A DNA stretch of 11,349 nt from JBDKTK01 sp039680225 (GCA_039680225.1 JBDKTK010000241.1:1-11349); one strand, 5' to 3'. Numbered from the stretch's first letter, positions 1-6,770 are shown. Made by a program: numbers and translations. The notes: generated from the sequence alone by a model not told the origin.

Positions 1-447
1 GCGATCTGCCTGAAGTGAAGGGTAAATCCTACAGGTCTGAGCCTTATAATCCCGTAATGTGCCTGATAGACTCGTGAATTACGGTGAAGGGTTACCCGAA
101 CACCCTGTCATGATACGGACAGGCAACTGGACAGGCCAGACTTGCCCAATGTTATTTTGCCCGTATTCCAGGGGCGCGCCAATAAAACTATAGGTTCTCC
201 AAACATGGATGACCCTTCTTCTTGTTTTGGCTGAGAGGCGGCTAACCGAGGGAAAATATCTTGCAGGTGGATGATCTAAGGTTTTTAGAAGAGCTGATTC
301 TGCCTTTTCCGGATAGCCCCTTAATGGAGATACTGTCTAATATGCGCCTATGATCTCCGGCGAGGACCCCTTCTTCAAATCACCTCATTTGCCTCCCCCC
401 TCGCTAATATTTTTCAAATTGCAGCTTGCGGCAGATTCATGGAGCGG
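1..447. other. Left-edge non-coding or decayed stretch
   Basis: I see no gene I can support here. A frame open from the left edge (3 to the TGA at 75-77, 24 residues ending NPVMCLIDS) could be the tail of an upstream gene, but it is too short to identify. A 30-codon frame at 261-353 ends just as a later ATG begins, and is probably chance or a gene remnant. An 18-base motif at 113-130 recurs with two mismatches at 6905-6922. The 10 bases GGGCGCGCCA at 172-181 recur at the 3' end of the tRNA fragment (1076-1085). Confidence 0.4.
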
Positions 448-449
448 TT

Positions 450-477
450 TTGACAAGATGGATGTTCTGGCTATTCT
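450..477 (+). promoter_or_regulatory. Putative sigma-70 promoter of the PAN-like gene
   Basis: A perfect -35 box TTGACA (450-455) is followed after 16 bases by TATTCT (472-477). Transcription would start near 484, just before the ribosome binding site and the ATG at 500. This supports the start at 500 rather than the in-frame ATG at 350, which lies upstream of the promoter. It is sequence inference only. Confidence 0.5.
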
Positions 478-499
478 CGTAACTCAACGGAGGTTGATC

Positions 500-955
500 A
501 TGAAAATCATAAATTCCACTAAGTGTTTCTTTCTTGTCGCAATCGTGCTTTTGTCGGCAAACGTCAACGCTTATGGTTACGACTTATTCGGCAGTGATAT
601 TGCGAGTGTTAATGTCGTAAATGCAGACCAATGTGCGACAGCCTGCAACAGCAATAACAATTGTCTGGCATGGACGTTCGTCCGACTTGGGTTAAAGAGT
701 CCAACAAGCGCAGTTTGTTTCTTGAAGAATCCTGTCCCGGCACCTTCATGGAATAGTGTTTGCCAGACTAACTTTGATTGCGTGTCTGGTTACAAGCAGA
801 CTAACTGGTGTGGTGATAAATCGCAAGGAGATGTGCTCAGTTGCCCCGGCGGGACAAGTTGCAACCCAAGAGTAACTCAGACATACGAAACATGCTGGAT
901 TTTCTTCAAATGTCGAGGCCCGAAAATACAAACAACAGACTATTTCTGCCAATAG
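500..955 (+). CDS. Secreted Cys-rich PAN/Apple-domain-like protein
   Basis: This is a 151-residue exported protein. The start at 500 is chosen because CGGAGG lies 6 bases upstream, a promoter lies just before it, and it begins a clean signal peptide (charged MKIINSTK, hydrophobic core, cleavage near ANVNA at residue 24). The longer frame from 350 adds 50 residues without any of these. The first half of the mature part (about residues 27-90) has the spacing of a PAN/Apple fold, with C-x3-C-x6-C-LAWTF and later a VCFLK strand. PAN domains generally bind protein or carbohydrate. The second half is a further Cys-rich segment. The mature chain has 12 cysteines, consistent with up to six disulfides in the periplasm or outside the cell. 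The gene stands alone and ends just before a tRNA fragment, which suggests accessory DNA. The PAN assignment is by pattern only and the ligand is unknown. Confidence 0.72.
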   Translation: MKIINSTKCFFLVAIVLLSANVNAYGYDLFGSDIASVNVVNADQCATACNSNNNCLAWTFVRLGLKSPTSAVCFLKNPVPAPSWNSVCQTNFDCVSGYKQTNWCGDKSQGDVLSCPGGTSCNPRVTQTYETCWIFFKCRGPKIQTTDYFCQ

Positions 956-1048
956 ACCAACTTGACTCATCATTCAACCGGACCTGTGCAAAATGCAGCG
1001 CAGTTCGGCTAAGGACAACAGCCGGGGGCGGACTTGCACATTGATATT

Positions 1049-1085
1049 CTCCAGGTCCTGGGTTCGAGCCCTGGAGGGCGCGCCA
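1049..1085 (+). tRNA. 3' end of a tRNA (tRNA-Arg-like), 5' half missing
   Basis: The stretch has a T-loop TTCGAGC (1063-1069) flanked by T-stem halves 1058-1062 and 1070-1074, which contain two G-T pairs. These are followed by the 3' acceptor strand AGGGCGC (1075-1081), a discriminator G and an encoded CCA (1083-1085). An acceptor 3' strand of this type with G-CCA resembles bacterial tRNA-Arg. The matching 5' strand GCGCCCT and a D-arm are not found in the preceding 100 bases, so this is a fragment and not a working tRNA. tRNA 3' ends are classic integration sites, so it may be an attachment-site remnant. A strong terminator follows directly. Confidence 0.5.
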
Positions 1086-1091
1086 TGAAAC

Positions 1092-1133
1092 AAAAGGGGT
1101 TGCGAGATTTTCATTGCTCGCAGCCCCTTTTTT
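1092..1133 (+). terminator. Strong rho-independent terminator
   Basis: Fifteen bases at 1092-1106 pair with 1117-1131 (one G-U pair) around a 10-base loop ATTTTCATTG, and the T tract runs on to 1133. It lies immediately behind the tRNA 3' end, as the original tRNA terminator would. A close copy lies at 8951-8995. Confidence 0.85.
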
Positions 1134-1169
1134 GTGTATTTTTCCTTCAGATATAGATACTTATCAAGC

Positions 1170-1484
1170 ATGACCATGAAGACAAGAATTCACATACCTA
1201 TTCCGCCTGACGAAATCGATTCGTTCTGTAGACGGAATCACATCAGAAAACTCTCCTTTTTCGGTTCCGTCCTCAGGGATGATTTCAGTCCGGCAAGCGA
1301 CGTAGACGTGCTCGTAGAGTTCAAGCCGGATCAGCCCGTCGGTTTCTTTCGCCTCGCCGAAATGGAGATGGAACTATCCAATATTCTGGGTCGCAAGGTG
1401 GATCTGCGGACACCGGAGGAGTTAAGCAGGTACTTCCGGCAGGACGTTCTCAATTCTGCAGAGGTCCAATATGCTGAAGGCTGA
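1170..1484 (+). CDS. mntA: MNT-type nucleotidyltransferase (MntA-like antitoxin)
   Basis: This 104-residue protein is a minimal nucleotidyltransferase. The motif GSX10DXD is complete (FFGSVLRDDFSPASDVDVLVEF, about residues 31-52) and a third acidic residue follows in the strand KVDLRT. Family members pair with HEPN proteins (HepT). In studied MntA-HepT pairs, MntA inactivates the HepT RNase by adding AMP to a tyrosine of its RX4HXY motif. The start is taken at 1170 (MTMKTR). A second ATG at 1176 is possible, and neither has a strong ribosome binding site. A GTG at 1134 lies inside the terminator T tract and is unlikely. The stop overlaps the hepT start by 14 bases, so translation is probably coupled. 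The partner is damaged (next entry), so the antitoxin may be an orphan. Confidence 0.82.
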   Translation: MTMKTRIHIPIPPDEIDSFCRRNHIRKLSFFGSVLRDDFSPASDVDVLVEFKPDQPVGFFRLAEMEMELSNILGRKVDLRTPEELSRYFRQDVLNSAEVQYAEG

Positions 1485-1821
1485 TCTCATCCGCATGCAC
1501 CACATGCTGGATGCCGCAAGAGATGCCATTGCATTTTCTAAAAGCAAAACCCGCCAGGATTGAGACAAAGACAGAATGCTCGTCCTCTCCCTTGTTAAAT
1601 GCATTGAGATCATTGGGGAGGCGGCTTCCAAGGTGACGAAAGATTCGCGGGATCAATTTCCCGAGATTCCCTGGGCGGTCATCGTCGCCATGCGGAACCG
1701 GTTGATCCATGCCTATTATGACGTCGATCTGGATCGCGTCTGGGATACGTTAACCGACGATCTGCCACCGCTGATCTTGTCTCTGGAAAACTTCATGAAG
1801 AAAGAAAAACCTTCTGTTTAG
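1471..1821 (+). pseudogene. hepT: HepT-like HEPN toxin with in-frame stop
   Basis: Read through the TGA at 1561-1563, this frame is a normal-length HepT/DUF86 protein of about 116 residues. It begins MLKADLIRMHHMLDAARDAI, has the conserved stretch IEIIGEAASKV, and keeps the RNase motif RX4HXY intact as RNRLIHAYY. The TGA is codon 31, where relatives usually have a hydrophobic residue. Both sides are in the same frame, so this is a point change and not a frameshift. An internal ATG at 1576 could give an 81-residue product that keeps the motif but lacks the first helix. It has only weak Shine-Dalgarno context. Selenocysteine is improbable, because HepT has no redox role and no obvious stem-loop follows. 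A toxin disabled beside an intact antitoxin is the expected direction of decay, and a sequencing error is the alternative. Confidence 0.75.
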
Positions 1822-1827
1822 GACAAA

Positions 1828-1843
1828 TAGGGAGCGTCCCCTA
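1828..1843. repeat. Short inverted repeat after hepT
   Basis: TAGGG and CCCTA arms surround AGCGTC. It lies directly after the hepT stop. It may be a weak terminator or a piece of a dispersed intergenic repeat. A similar AAATAGGGA string occurs at about 5250. Confidence 0.3.
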
Positions 1844-1890
1844 CCTTCTCTGCCATCCCTTGCGTTTCCTTTCTATTTTGCCCTTTTCTT

Positions 1891-1920
1891 TTGACATGCT
1901 AGATTTTCGTATCTTATACT
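1891..1920 (+). promoter_or_regulatory. Sigma-70 promoter of the redox operon
   Basis: A perfect TTGACA (1891-1896) is followed by TATACT (1915-1920) at 18 bases spacing. The surrounding DNA is AT-rich, unlike the GC-rich gene that follows. Transcription would begin near 1927, giving a leader of about 98 bases before the ATG at 2025. Confidence 0.7.
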
Positions 1921-2024
1921 TCTGTTGTCAAAAATCAAAATCTTCAATCAATCGTCCATTCAATGTATCAACCGGTCGACTCGTGCTGCGCGCTGCGGCA
2001 CTGGCCCGGCAAGGAGGCTCGTCA

Positions 2025-3566
2025 ATGGACCAGGGTCAGGATGTCGTCATCGTGTACTGCGGGAGCGAAGTGATCTCCAGGACATTGCTGCGCCCGGGCA
2101 TGATGATCGGCCGCGCGGCCGGTGTCGACCTGCAGCTCGAGGATCCCTCCCTGTCGCGCAAGCACGCCATGCTCCAGTCGGACGCAGGCCGCTGGTTCGT
2201 AGTGGATCAGAACAGCCTCAACGGCACGTTCATGAACTGCCAGAGGCTCTCGCCCATGCAGCCCGCACAGATCGTTACCGGGGACATCGTGGAACTCGGC
2301 GACTTCAAGTTGCATTTCCATCTGGCATCGCAACCGTCCACGACTGTGCCGCCGTTTTCGCAGCCGGTCACGCCCGCTTTCGAGCCGCCGCCGGGCGCCA
2401 GTCCGCTCCTCGAGCATCTGGTCGAACGCCACCGTGACATCCCGATCTGGAAGGAAGGCGACGTCCAGCTCAAAGTGGCCGACATCATCGAGGAAACGCA
2501 CGATGCGAAGACGTTCCGTCTGGTCGGATTGTCGCCGCTGCTGTTCTCGTTCAAGCCCGGGCAGTTCGTCACGCTCAAGCTGACCCTCGACGGCAAGGAA
2601 GTGCACCGCTCGTACACCATCTCCTCCAGCCCTTCGCGACCGCACTGCCTGGAGATCACGATCAAACGTGTCCGGGGCGGCCTGGTCTCGAACTGGATGT
2701 GTGACCATATCAAGCTCGGCGACCTGCTCTCCGTCCGCGGTCCGTCGGGCAAGTTCTCCTGCTTCAACTTCCCTTCGCGCAAGATCCTGTTCATCGGGGC
2801 CGGAAGCGGCATCACGCCGGTGATGTCCATGCTGCGCTGGATCGTCGATACGGCCGCGGACGTCGACGCGCACCTGCTTGTTTCGGCCAAGTCGCCGCGC
2901 GACATTATCTTCCGCAATGAGCTCAACTGGATGTCGTCGCGCCACAGCGGAATCCGCGTCGGCGTGACATGCACCAGCCGCATCACCGGCGCGGACTCGT
3001 GGACCGGGCTGACGGGTCGCTGCGACGCGAGCATGCTGAAGTTGCTCACGCCGGACCTGCTCGAGCGGCACATCTTCATGTGCGGTCCGGGGCCGTTCAT
3101 GGACTCGGTCAAGAATTGCCTGCGGACACTCGAATTCCCGATCGCCAACCTGCACACCGAGAGTTTCGGCGGAGCCCGGGTGGCCAAGGGCGATGAAGTC
3201 CAGGCGCGCGATGTGCCCAGGCGCGTCGTTATTCCGGTCCTGCCGGTTGAGCCCGCTCCGGCAGCCACTCCGCCCCTGCCCGGCTCAGAACCGGCGCGAG
3301 CTGCGGCCGGCTTCCAGGTCCATTTCACGCGTTCGGGCAAGTCCGTCTCGACGGCCGGCGACGCCTGCCTGCTCGACCTGGCCGAGGCCAACGGCGTGGA
3401 GATCGAGTACGCCTGCCGGTCGGGGAGCTGCGGTTCGTGCAAGGTTAAGCTCGGCAAGGGCACGGTCGAGATGAGCGACAACGAATTGCCCGCCGACGAG
3501 CGCGCCGAGGGTTACATCCTGGCCTGTGTGGCGAGGCCGACGTCGGATGTTGAAGTCGATGCCTGA
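2025..3566 (+). CDS. FHA - flavin/NAD(P)H reductase - [2Fe-2S] ferredoxin fusion
   Basis: This is a 513-residue cytoplasmic redox protein with no signal peptide or membrane segment. Residues 5-100 form an FHA domain (GR at 29-30, SRKH at 44-47, SLNGTF at 64-69), a phosphothreonine-binding module. A Pro-rich linker (about 101-126) leads to a ferredoxin-NADP reductase-type domain (about 145-385). It shows the flavin motif RSYTIS (195-200), the nucleotide-binding GAGSGITP (258-265) and CGPGPFM (353-359). A second Pro/Ala linker leads to a plant-type ferredoxin (about 428-513) with cluster ligands C464, C469, C472 and C501 (CX4CX2C...C). The reductase plus C-terminal ferredoxin matches the Hcr/VanB layout, and the N-terminal FHA domain is the unusual part. 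The start at 2025 has AAGGAGG 7 bases upstream and follows the promoter, whereas an upstream TTG at 1860 lies before it. Likely role: moving electrons from NAD(P)H to a partner, possibly the OYE 79 bases downstream, under control of a Thr kinase. The partner is inferred. Confidence 0.88.
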   Translation: MDQGQDVVIVYCGSEVISRTLLRPGMMIGRAAGVDLQLEDPSLSRKHAMLQSDAGRWFVVDQNSLNGTFMNCQRLSPMQPAQIVTGDIVELGDFKLHFHLASQPSTTVPPFSQPVTPAFEPPPGASPLLEHLVERHRDIPIWKEGDVQLKVADIIEETHDAKTFRLVGLSPLLFSFKPGQFVTLKLTLDGKEVHRSYTISSSPSRPHCLEITIKRVRGGLVSNWMCDHIKLGDLLSVRGPSGKFSCFNFPSRKILFIGAGSGITPVMSMLRWIVDTAADVDAHLLVSAKSPRDIIFRNELNWMSSRHSGIRVGVTCTSRITGADSWTGLTGRCDASMLKLLTPDLLERHIFMCGPGPFMDSVKNCLRTLEFPIANLHTESFGGARVAKGDEVQARDVPRRVVIPVLPVEPAPAATPPLPGSEPARAAAGFQVHFTRSGKSVSTAGDACLLDLAEANGVEIEYACRSGSCGSCKVKLGKGTVEMSDNELPADERAEGYILACVARPTSDVEVDA

Positions 3567-3645
3567 CGAAGCGCCACAGATCCCGGCCGTGAGAAGAAAC
3601 GGGGTAAGGACCGTGACGCAAACTTGCCTGTGAGAGGGCTCTGCA

Positions 3646-4710
3646 ATGAGTAAATTGTTCGCACCTTTTACGTTGCGCAGTGTTGAGTTCAGAAACCGGG
3701 TATTCATGTCTCCCATGTGCCAGTACTGCGCCCAGGACGGTATTCCCGATGACTGGCACCTCGTTCATCTTGGCAGCCGTGCCGTGGGCGGGGCCGGGCA
3801 GGTCATGGTCGAAGCCACGGCTGTTTCGCCGGAAGGCCGGATCACGAGCGGAGACCTCGGCATCTGGTCGGACACTCACACGGAGGCATTCAGGCGCATA
3901 GCGGCCTTTGTCGAGGCCCAGGGCTGCGTGCCCGCCATCCAGATTGCCCATGCCGGTCGCAAGGCGTCCACGGATGTCCCCTGGCGGGGCGGAACACCCC
4001 TCTCCCCGGGCAAAGGCGGCTGGCAGCCCCTGGGCCCCAGCCCTGTTGCCTTCGACGAGGCCTCGACCGTGCCAGGCGAGATGACGACCGCCGTCATGAG
4101 AGACCTGGTGTCCAGGTATGCGGCGGCCACGCGCCGCTGCCTGCAGGCTGGCTTCAAGGTCCTTGAGCTACACATGGCTCACGGCTATCTCCTGCATGAG
4201 TTTCTATCTCCCCTTTCCAATCGAAGGACCGACGAGTTCGGGGGAAGCCTGGAGAACAGGTTGCGGTTCCCGTTATGGGTTGCCAAGGCCGTCCGTGAAG
4301 CCTGGCCTGGCGATCTGCCGCTTTTTGCGAGGCTTTCCTGCACGGACTGGGCGGATGGCGGCTGGGATCTGCAGCAATCCATCGAGCTGTCGCATAAGCT
4401 CAAGGAAATCGGCGTTGACCTGATCGACTGCTCCAGCGGGGGCCTGGTGCCCTCTGCGCAAATCCCCACCGGGCCCGGGTATCAAGTCCCGTTTGCGGCG
4501 GAGATTCGCGCCCGCGTCGGAATCGCTACGGGTGCCGTTGGCCTGATCACGCAGGCCGCGCAGGCCGAGCAGATTGTGGCAACGGGCCAGTCCGACGTGG
4601 TGATTCTCGCCCGGGAGATGCTACGCGACCCCTACTGGCCGCTTCATGCGGCGGGGATGCTCCGGACGGATGTTCCCTGGCCGTCGCAATATCTGAGGGC
4701 GAAGTCGTAG
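3646..4710 (+). CDS. Old Yellow Enzyme family FMN oxidoreductase (YqjM-like)
   Basis: This 354-residue TIM-barrel flavoenzyme is of normal length for the short YqjM/thermophilic-like OYE class. Hallmarks are MSPMCQY near residue 25 (the Cys that tunes FMN in this class), QIAHAGRKAS near 102, HMAHGYLLHEFLSPLSNRR near 178 with the active-site His, EFGGSLENR, and the late phosphate-binding stretch AREMLRDPYW. Members reduce activated C=C bonds of enones, maleimides or nitro compounds with NAD(P)H. The natural substrate here cannot be told. GAGGG lies a suitable distance before the ATG. The 79-base gap to the reductase-ferredoxin gene holds no visible promoter or terminator, so the two are probably co-transcribed and the reductase could supply electrons. 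The gene ends facing the DUF1428 gene, with only 68 bases and no clear terminator between. Confidence 0.9.
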   Translation: MSKLFAPFTLRSVEFRNRVFMSPMCQYCAQDGIPDDWHLVHLGSRAVGGAGQVMVEATAVSPEGRITSGDLGIWSDTHTEAFRRIAAFVEAQGCVPAIQIAHAGRKASTDVPWRGGTPLSPGKGGWQPLGPSPVAFDEASTVPGEMTTAVMRDLVSRYAAATRRCLQAGFKVLELHMAHGYLLHEFLSPLSNRRTDEFGGSLENRLRFPLWVAKAVREAWPGDLPLFARLSCTDWADGGWDLQQSIELSHKLKEIGVDLIDCSSGGLVPSAQIPTGPGYQVPFAAEIRARVGIATGAVGLITQAAQAEQIVATGQSDVVILAREMLRDPYWPLHAAGMLRTDVPWPSQYLRAKS

Positions 4711-4778
4711 AAGGCCATACGGGAATTGACGCTTGTTACTGCGTCGGTTGTCTGCATGAGAAGAAATGCGGTCATGGG

Positions 4779-5132
4779 TTACATTTCGACCAGGGTCTTG
4801 AATCCGCCATAGACCATTCGCTTCATGTCGAATGGCATCTCCGTCTCGCACATCTTCTCTTCCATTTCTCTCATCACCTTTGCATTTACCCGATCGCGGT
4901 GCGCCCGGGACTTGAAGACGATATACGAAAACACCGCCGTCTCGCCGGGCTTCAGCTTGAGCAGGGTTGAAAAGGACTTGCCCCACTTGGTCTGCAGGTC
5001 TTCCCCCACGCACTCCCTGTAATCGAGGGCGCCGTGCTTCATCCAGACTTTCGCTCCCGTCCTGGCCATGCGGGCGTAGGTCTTCAGGTTCTTCTTCGGA
5101 ATGGGTATCACATATCCGTCGACGTATCTCAT
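4779..5132 (-). CDS. DUF1428 family protein (YbaA-like)
   Basis: This 117-residue soluble protein matches the DUF1428 pattern from end to end. It starts MRYVDGYVIPIPKKNL, continues with KVWMKHGALDYRECVGEDL and LKLKPGETAVFSYIVFKSRAHRDRVN, and ends with MPFDMKRMVYGGFKTLVEM. The fold is a small dimeric alpha/beta barrel. No enzyme activity is established for the family that I can name with confidence. The start is secure: AAGGAGG lies 6 bases before the ATG on the minus strand. It is convergent with the OYE gene. Upstream it is separated by about 350 bases from the lipoprotein gene on the same strand, so it is probably its own unit. Length and motifs look intact. Confidence 0.88.
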   Translation of the reverse strand: MRYVDGYVIPIPKKNLKTYARMARTGAKVWMKHGALDYRECVGEDLQTKWGKSFSTLLKLKPGETAVFSYIVFKSRAHRDRVNAKVMREMEEKMCETEMPFDMKRMVYGGFKTLVEM

Positions 5133-5480
5133 CGAAACCTCCTTACGATCTCGTTATGACTGCCTGGTTTGCCGTCTTTCTCTGTATGGGTCGCGTCGGG
5201 GGCGCGAAAGGCCTCGTGTCTCATCATAAAAGATCAACCGTAGACTGAAATAGGGATTTGACTGATTTTATGGCTCCAAAATGATTACGGCAGTGCAATC
5301 AGGGGCAAAGGGGGGGGAGATGGACAGTATGGACGACGGGGGGATCACCACAGCGGGGTGACGAGGAAGTATTGCGAGTTCTGAAAGTCCGCGGGGCTGA
5401 AATCGACACCCGCGCCCAAGGAAATGGGGGTCAGGTTCGACCCTGCCCCCCACCGTTGACCTCCCTGTCGGGCAACGAAC
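5133..5480. other. 348-base intergenic stretch
   Basis: No gene is supported. It should hold the promoter of the DUF1428 gene (minus strand), but I cannot pick convincing -35/-10 boxes. It contains G-runs around 5308-5342 and a GC-rich hairpin at 5427-5451 described separately. An AAATAGGGA string near 5250 resembles the one after hepT. Confidence 0.4.
5427..5451. repeat. GC-rich hairpin, REP-like or transcript end
   Basis: GGGGG plus CAGG (5427-5431, 5433-5436) pair with CCTG plus CCCCC (5443-5451), with one bulged T and a 6-base loop TTCGAC. It lies 30 bases beyond the stop of the minus-strand lipoprotein gene. There is no T tract on that strand, so an ordinary rho-independent terminator is doubtful. 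The GGGGTCAGGT type of string is common in dispersed repeats linked to REP-associated transposases in related genomes. That link is from general knowledge and was not tested. Confidence 0.45.
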
Positions 5481-6125
5481 TCATTCAGACTGCAGCGCCG
5501 TTATAAACCTGTCTGCCTCGGTAATGGCAGTCTCCATGTCGCGTACGAGTCTGTCCACATTCGCCTGAACACTCGTCAGTTCTCCGCTCAGACCGGCGAT
5601 AGCCCTGGCGTTGAGATTGTGCTTCATGAAGAGGACCTGGTCACGCAGGGGGGCCAGCGCAGGTTCCAGTTTGGACTCGGCCTTTTTCATGGCCTTCATC
5701 AGGTCCTCGTATTTCTGTTTTGTGATGTCATATTTCTGTTGGCTGGCTCGCCGCAAAGCATCACTGCTGTATTGCTTGATCTCCGAGCGCCATTCGCTGA
5801 ACAGCGCCTCGGACACATCCGCCACCGCCTGGATGCGACTGTGAACCTCCGCAGCCTTCGATTCGCTCTTCTTCAGCGTTGCATTGAGTTTGTTGTATTC
5901 CTTTTCCAGGTCTCCGCCCTTGAAATTGACAACGCTCTTGAACTGTTCCATGGCCGTGAGGAACTGTTCCTTCGTTTCATTTTGCGTGTCACGTGCCGCT
6001 TTGACGCGGTCCACCATGATGTCCCGCTTGTGAACGCCCATTTTTTCCATCGTCCCGTAGTACACGGAGCTGCAACCCGTGACCCCGAGCATGAAAAGGA
6101 CAAAAACAAGACAGCGGATGTACAT
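5481..6125 (-). CDS. Coiled-coil lipoprotein, DUF2959-like
   Basis: This 214-residue protein is predicted to be lipid-anchored in the cell envelope. It has a short charged N-terminus and a hydrophobic stretch ending in the lipobox VTGC, with the lipidated Cys at residue 18. The mature chain starts SSVYYGTMEKMGVHKRDIM, a start typical of DUF2959. It is then nearly all helical with heptad-like Lys/Glu/Leu patterns, so long coiled coils are likely. Function is unknown for the family. The start at 6125 is chosen because AAGGA lies 7 bases upstream on the minus strand. An ATG five codons earlier lacks a site, and the open frame up to 6380 runs over the neighbouring gene. The secreted-protein gene lies 119 bases upstream on the same strand, and the two may share a transcript. 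Confidence 0.85.
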   Translation of the reverse strand: MYIRCLVFVLFMLGVTGCSSVYYGTMEKMGVHKRDIMVDRVKAARDTQNETKEQFLTAMEQFKSVVNFKGGDLEKEYNKLNATLKKSESKAAEVHSRIQAVADVSEALFSEWRSEIKQYSSDALRRASQQKYDITKQKYEDLMKAMKKAESKLEPALAPLRDQVLFMKHNLNARAIAGLSGELTSVQANVDRLVRDMETAITEADRFITALQSE

Positions 6126-6244
6126 GTGACTTTCCTTCATCTTTCGTACAGAGTAGAAGTGAATCGGTGGAATCCTGTGAAGATGCAGAACACGGGAATC
6201 TTCTATTCCGCGCTTTAGATTTGCCCGGCTCGAGAGACCTTGCC

Positions 6245-6676
6245 TTAGTGATGCCTGTCGCCGTGTCCGCGACCCTTTCCCTTGTCCTTCTTGCCTTTCT
6301 TTTCTTTCTTCTCTTTCTTCTCTTTGTAAGGCTTGCCGCTGTGTTTCGCGTAGTGGGGAACGTAGACATCGTTGTACCATCTGTCGCGGACGAAATAGAC
6401 CGGGTGCCCGCAGGCATTGTATCTATTGCAATAATTGCCCCAGTGTTCCGCATGGCCGGGGGGCACGTGCATGTAGACGGGCCGATAGGCAGCACCGGCA
6501 GGAACGGGATGAACCACAATGGGCTGCGAGTAAATGAGATCCGGCCGCGGCGCATTCCCAATGTCGATGCGTCCGTAAAATCCAGGCTGACCGACACTGA
6601 CTGAGACAGCCACGTCGGAAGCAAGCGCAGAGGAGGCGATACAGACGATCATGACGGCAAGAAAGAATGGTTTCAT
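6245..6676 (-). CDS. Secreted protein with PPGHA/CGHPVYFV motif and Lys/His-rich tail
   Basis: This 143-residue exported protein has a clean signal peptide (MKPFFLAVMIVCIASSALA, cleaved about residue 19). The mature N-terminus DVAVSVSVGQPGFYGRIDIGN is beta-rich. A conserved-looking core follows (VHVPPGHAEHW-type, CNRYNACGHPVYFVRDRWYNDVYVP) with two cysteines that could form a disulfide. The tail after about residue 115 is a low-complexity Lys/Glu run from a 9-base repeat, ending in Gly/His (GRGHGDRHH). I recognise the core from conserved hypothetical proteins of beta- and deltaproteobacteria but know no function. The His-rich end could bind metal (inference). The start at 6676 has GGAGG close upstream, and the longer frame to 6751 lacks support. 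The DUF2959 lipoprotein follows 119 bases downstream. Confidence 0.78.
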   Translation of the reverse strand: MKPFFLAVMIVCIASSALASDVAVSVSVGQPGFYGRIDIGNAPRPDLIYSQPIVVHPVPAGAAYRPVYMHVPPGHAEHWGNYCNRYNACGHPVYFVRDRWYNDVYVPHYAKHSGKPYKEKKEKKEKKGKKDKGKGRGHGDRHH

Positions 6677-6716
6677 GGTGATCCTCCCTGATTGATTCAC
6701 TGGTCTTGTTTTTTCC

Positions 6717-6730
6717 GTGTCGTGCGACAC
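6717..6730. promoter_or_regulatory. Inverted repeat upstream of the secreted-protein gene
   Basis: GTGTCG and CGACAC arms are separated by two bases. The repeat sits about 40 bases upstream of the minus-strand ATG at 6676, where an operator could lie. No regulator is known and chance is possible. Confidence 0.25.
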
Positions 6731-6770
6731 TTCCTGATCTCCGAGATGCAACAGGGCAACGCGCTGTTTT

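Noticed and set aside
350..499. N-terminal extension of the PAN-like protein from the ATG at 350
   Set aside because: It lies upstream of a good promoter, has no ribosome binding site, and would bury the signal peptide 50 residues in.
1009..1085. Complete tRNA gene
   Set aside because: No 5' acceptor strand, D-arm or anticodon arm can be folded upstream of the T-arm.
974..1177. Minus-strand frame (67 codons) across the tRNA fragment
   Set aside because: It reads through a tRNA remnant and a terminator hairpin. Spurious frames of this kind are common at tRNA ends.
1561..1563. TGA in hepT as selenocysteine
   Set aside because: HepT has no redox residue at this place, relatives carry a hydrophobic residue there, and no convincing stem-loop follows.
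2022..3481. Long minus-strand open frames (up to about 420 codons) opposite the FHA-reductase gene
   Set aside because: They are Arg/Gly/His-rich with no recognisable motifs and lie opposite a gene with three intact domains. Such frames are typical antisense shadows in GC-rich genes.
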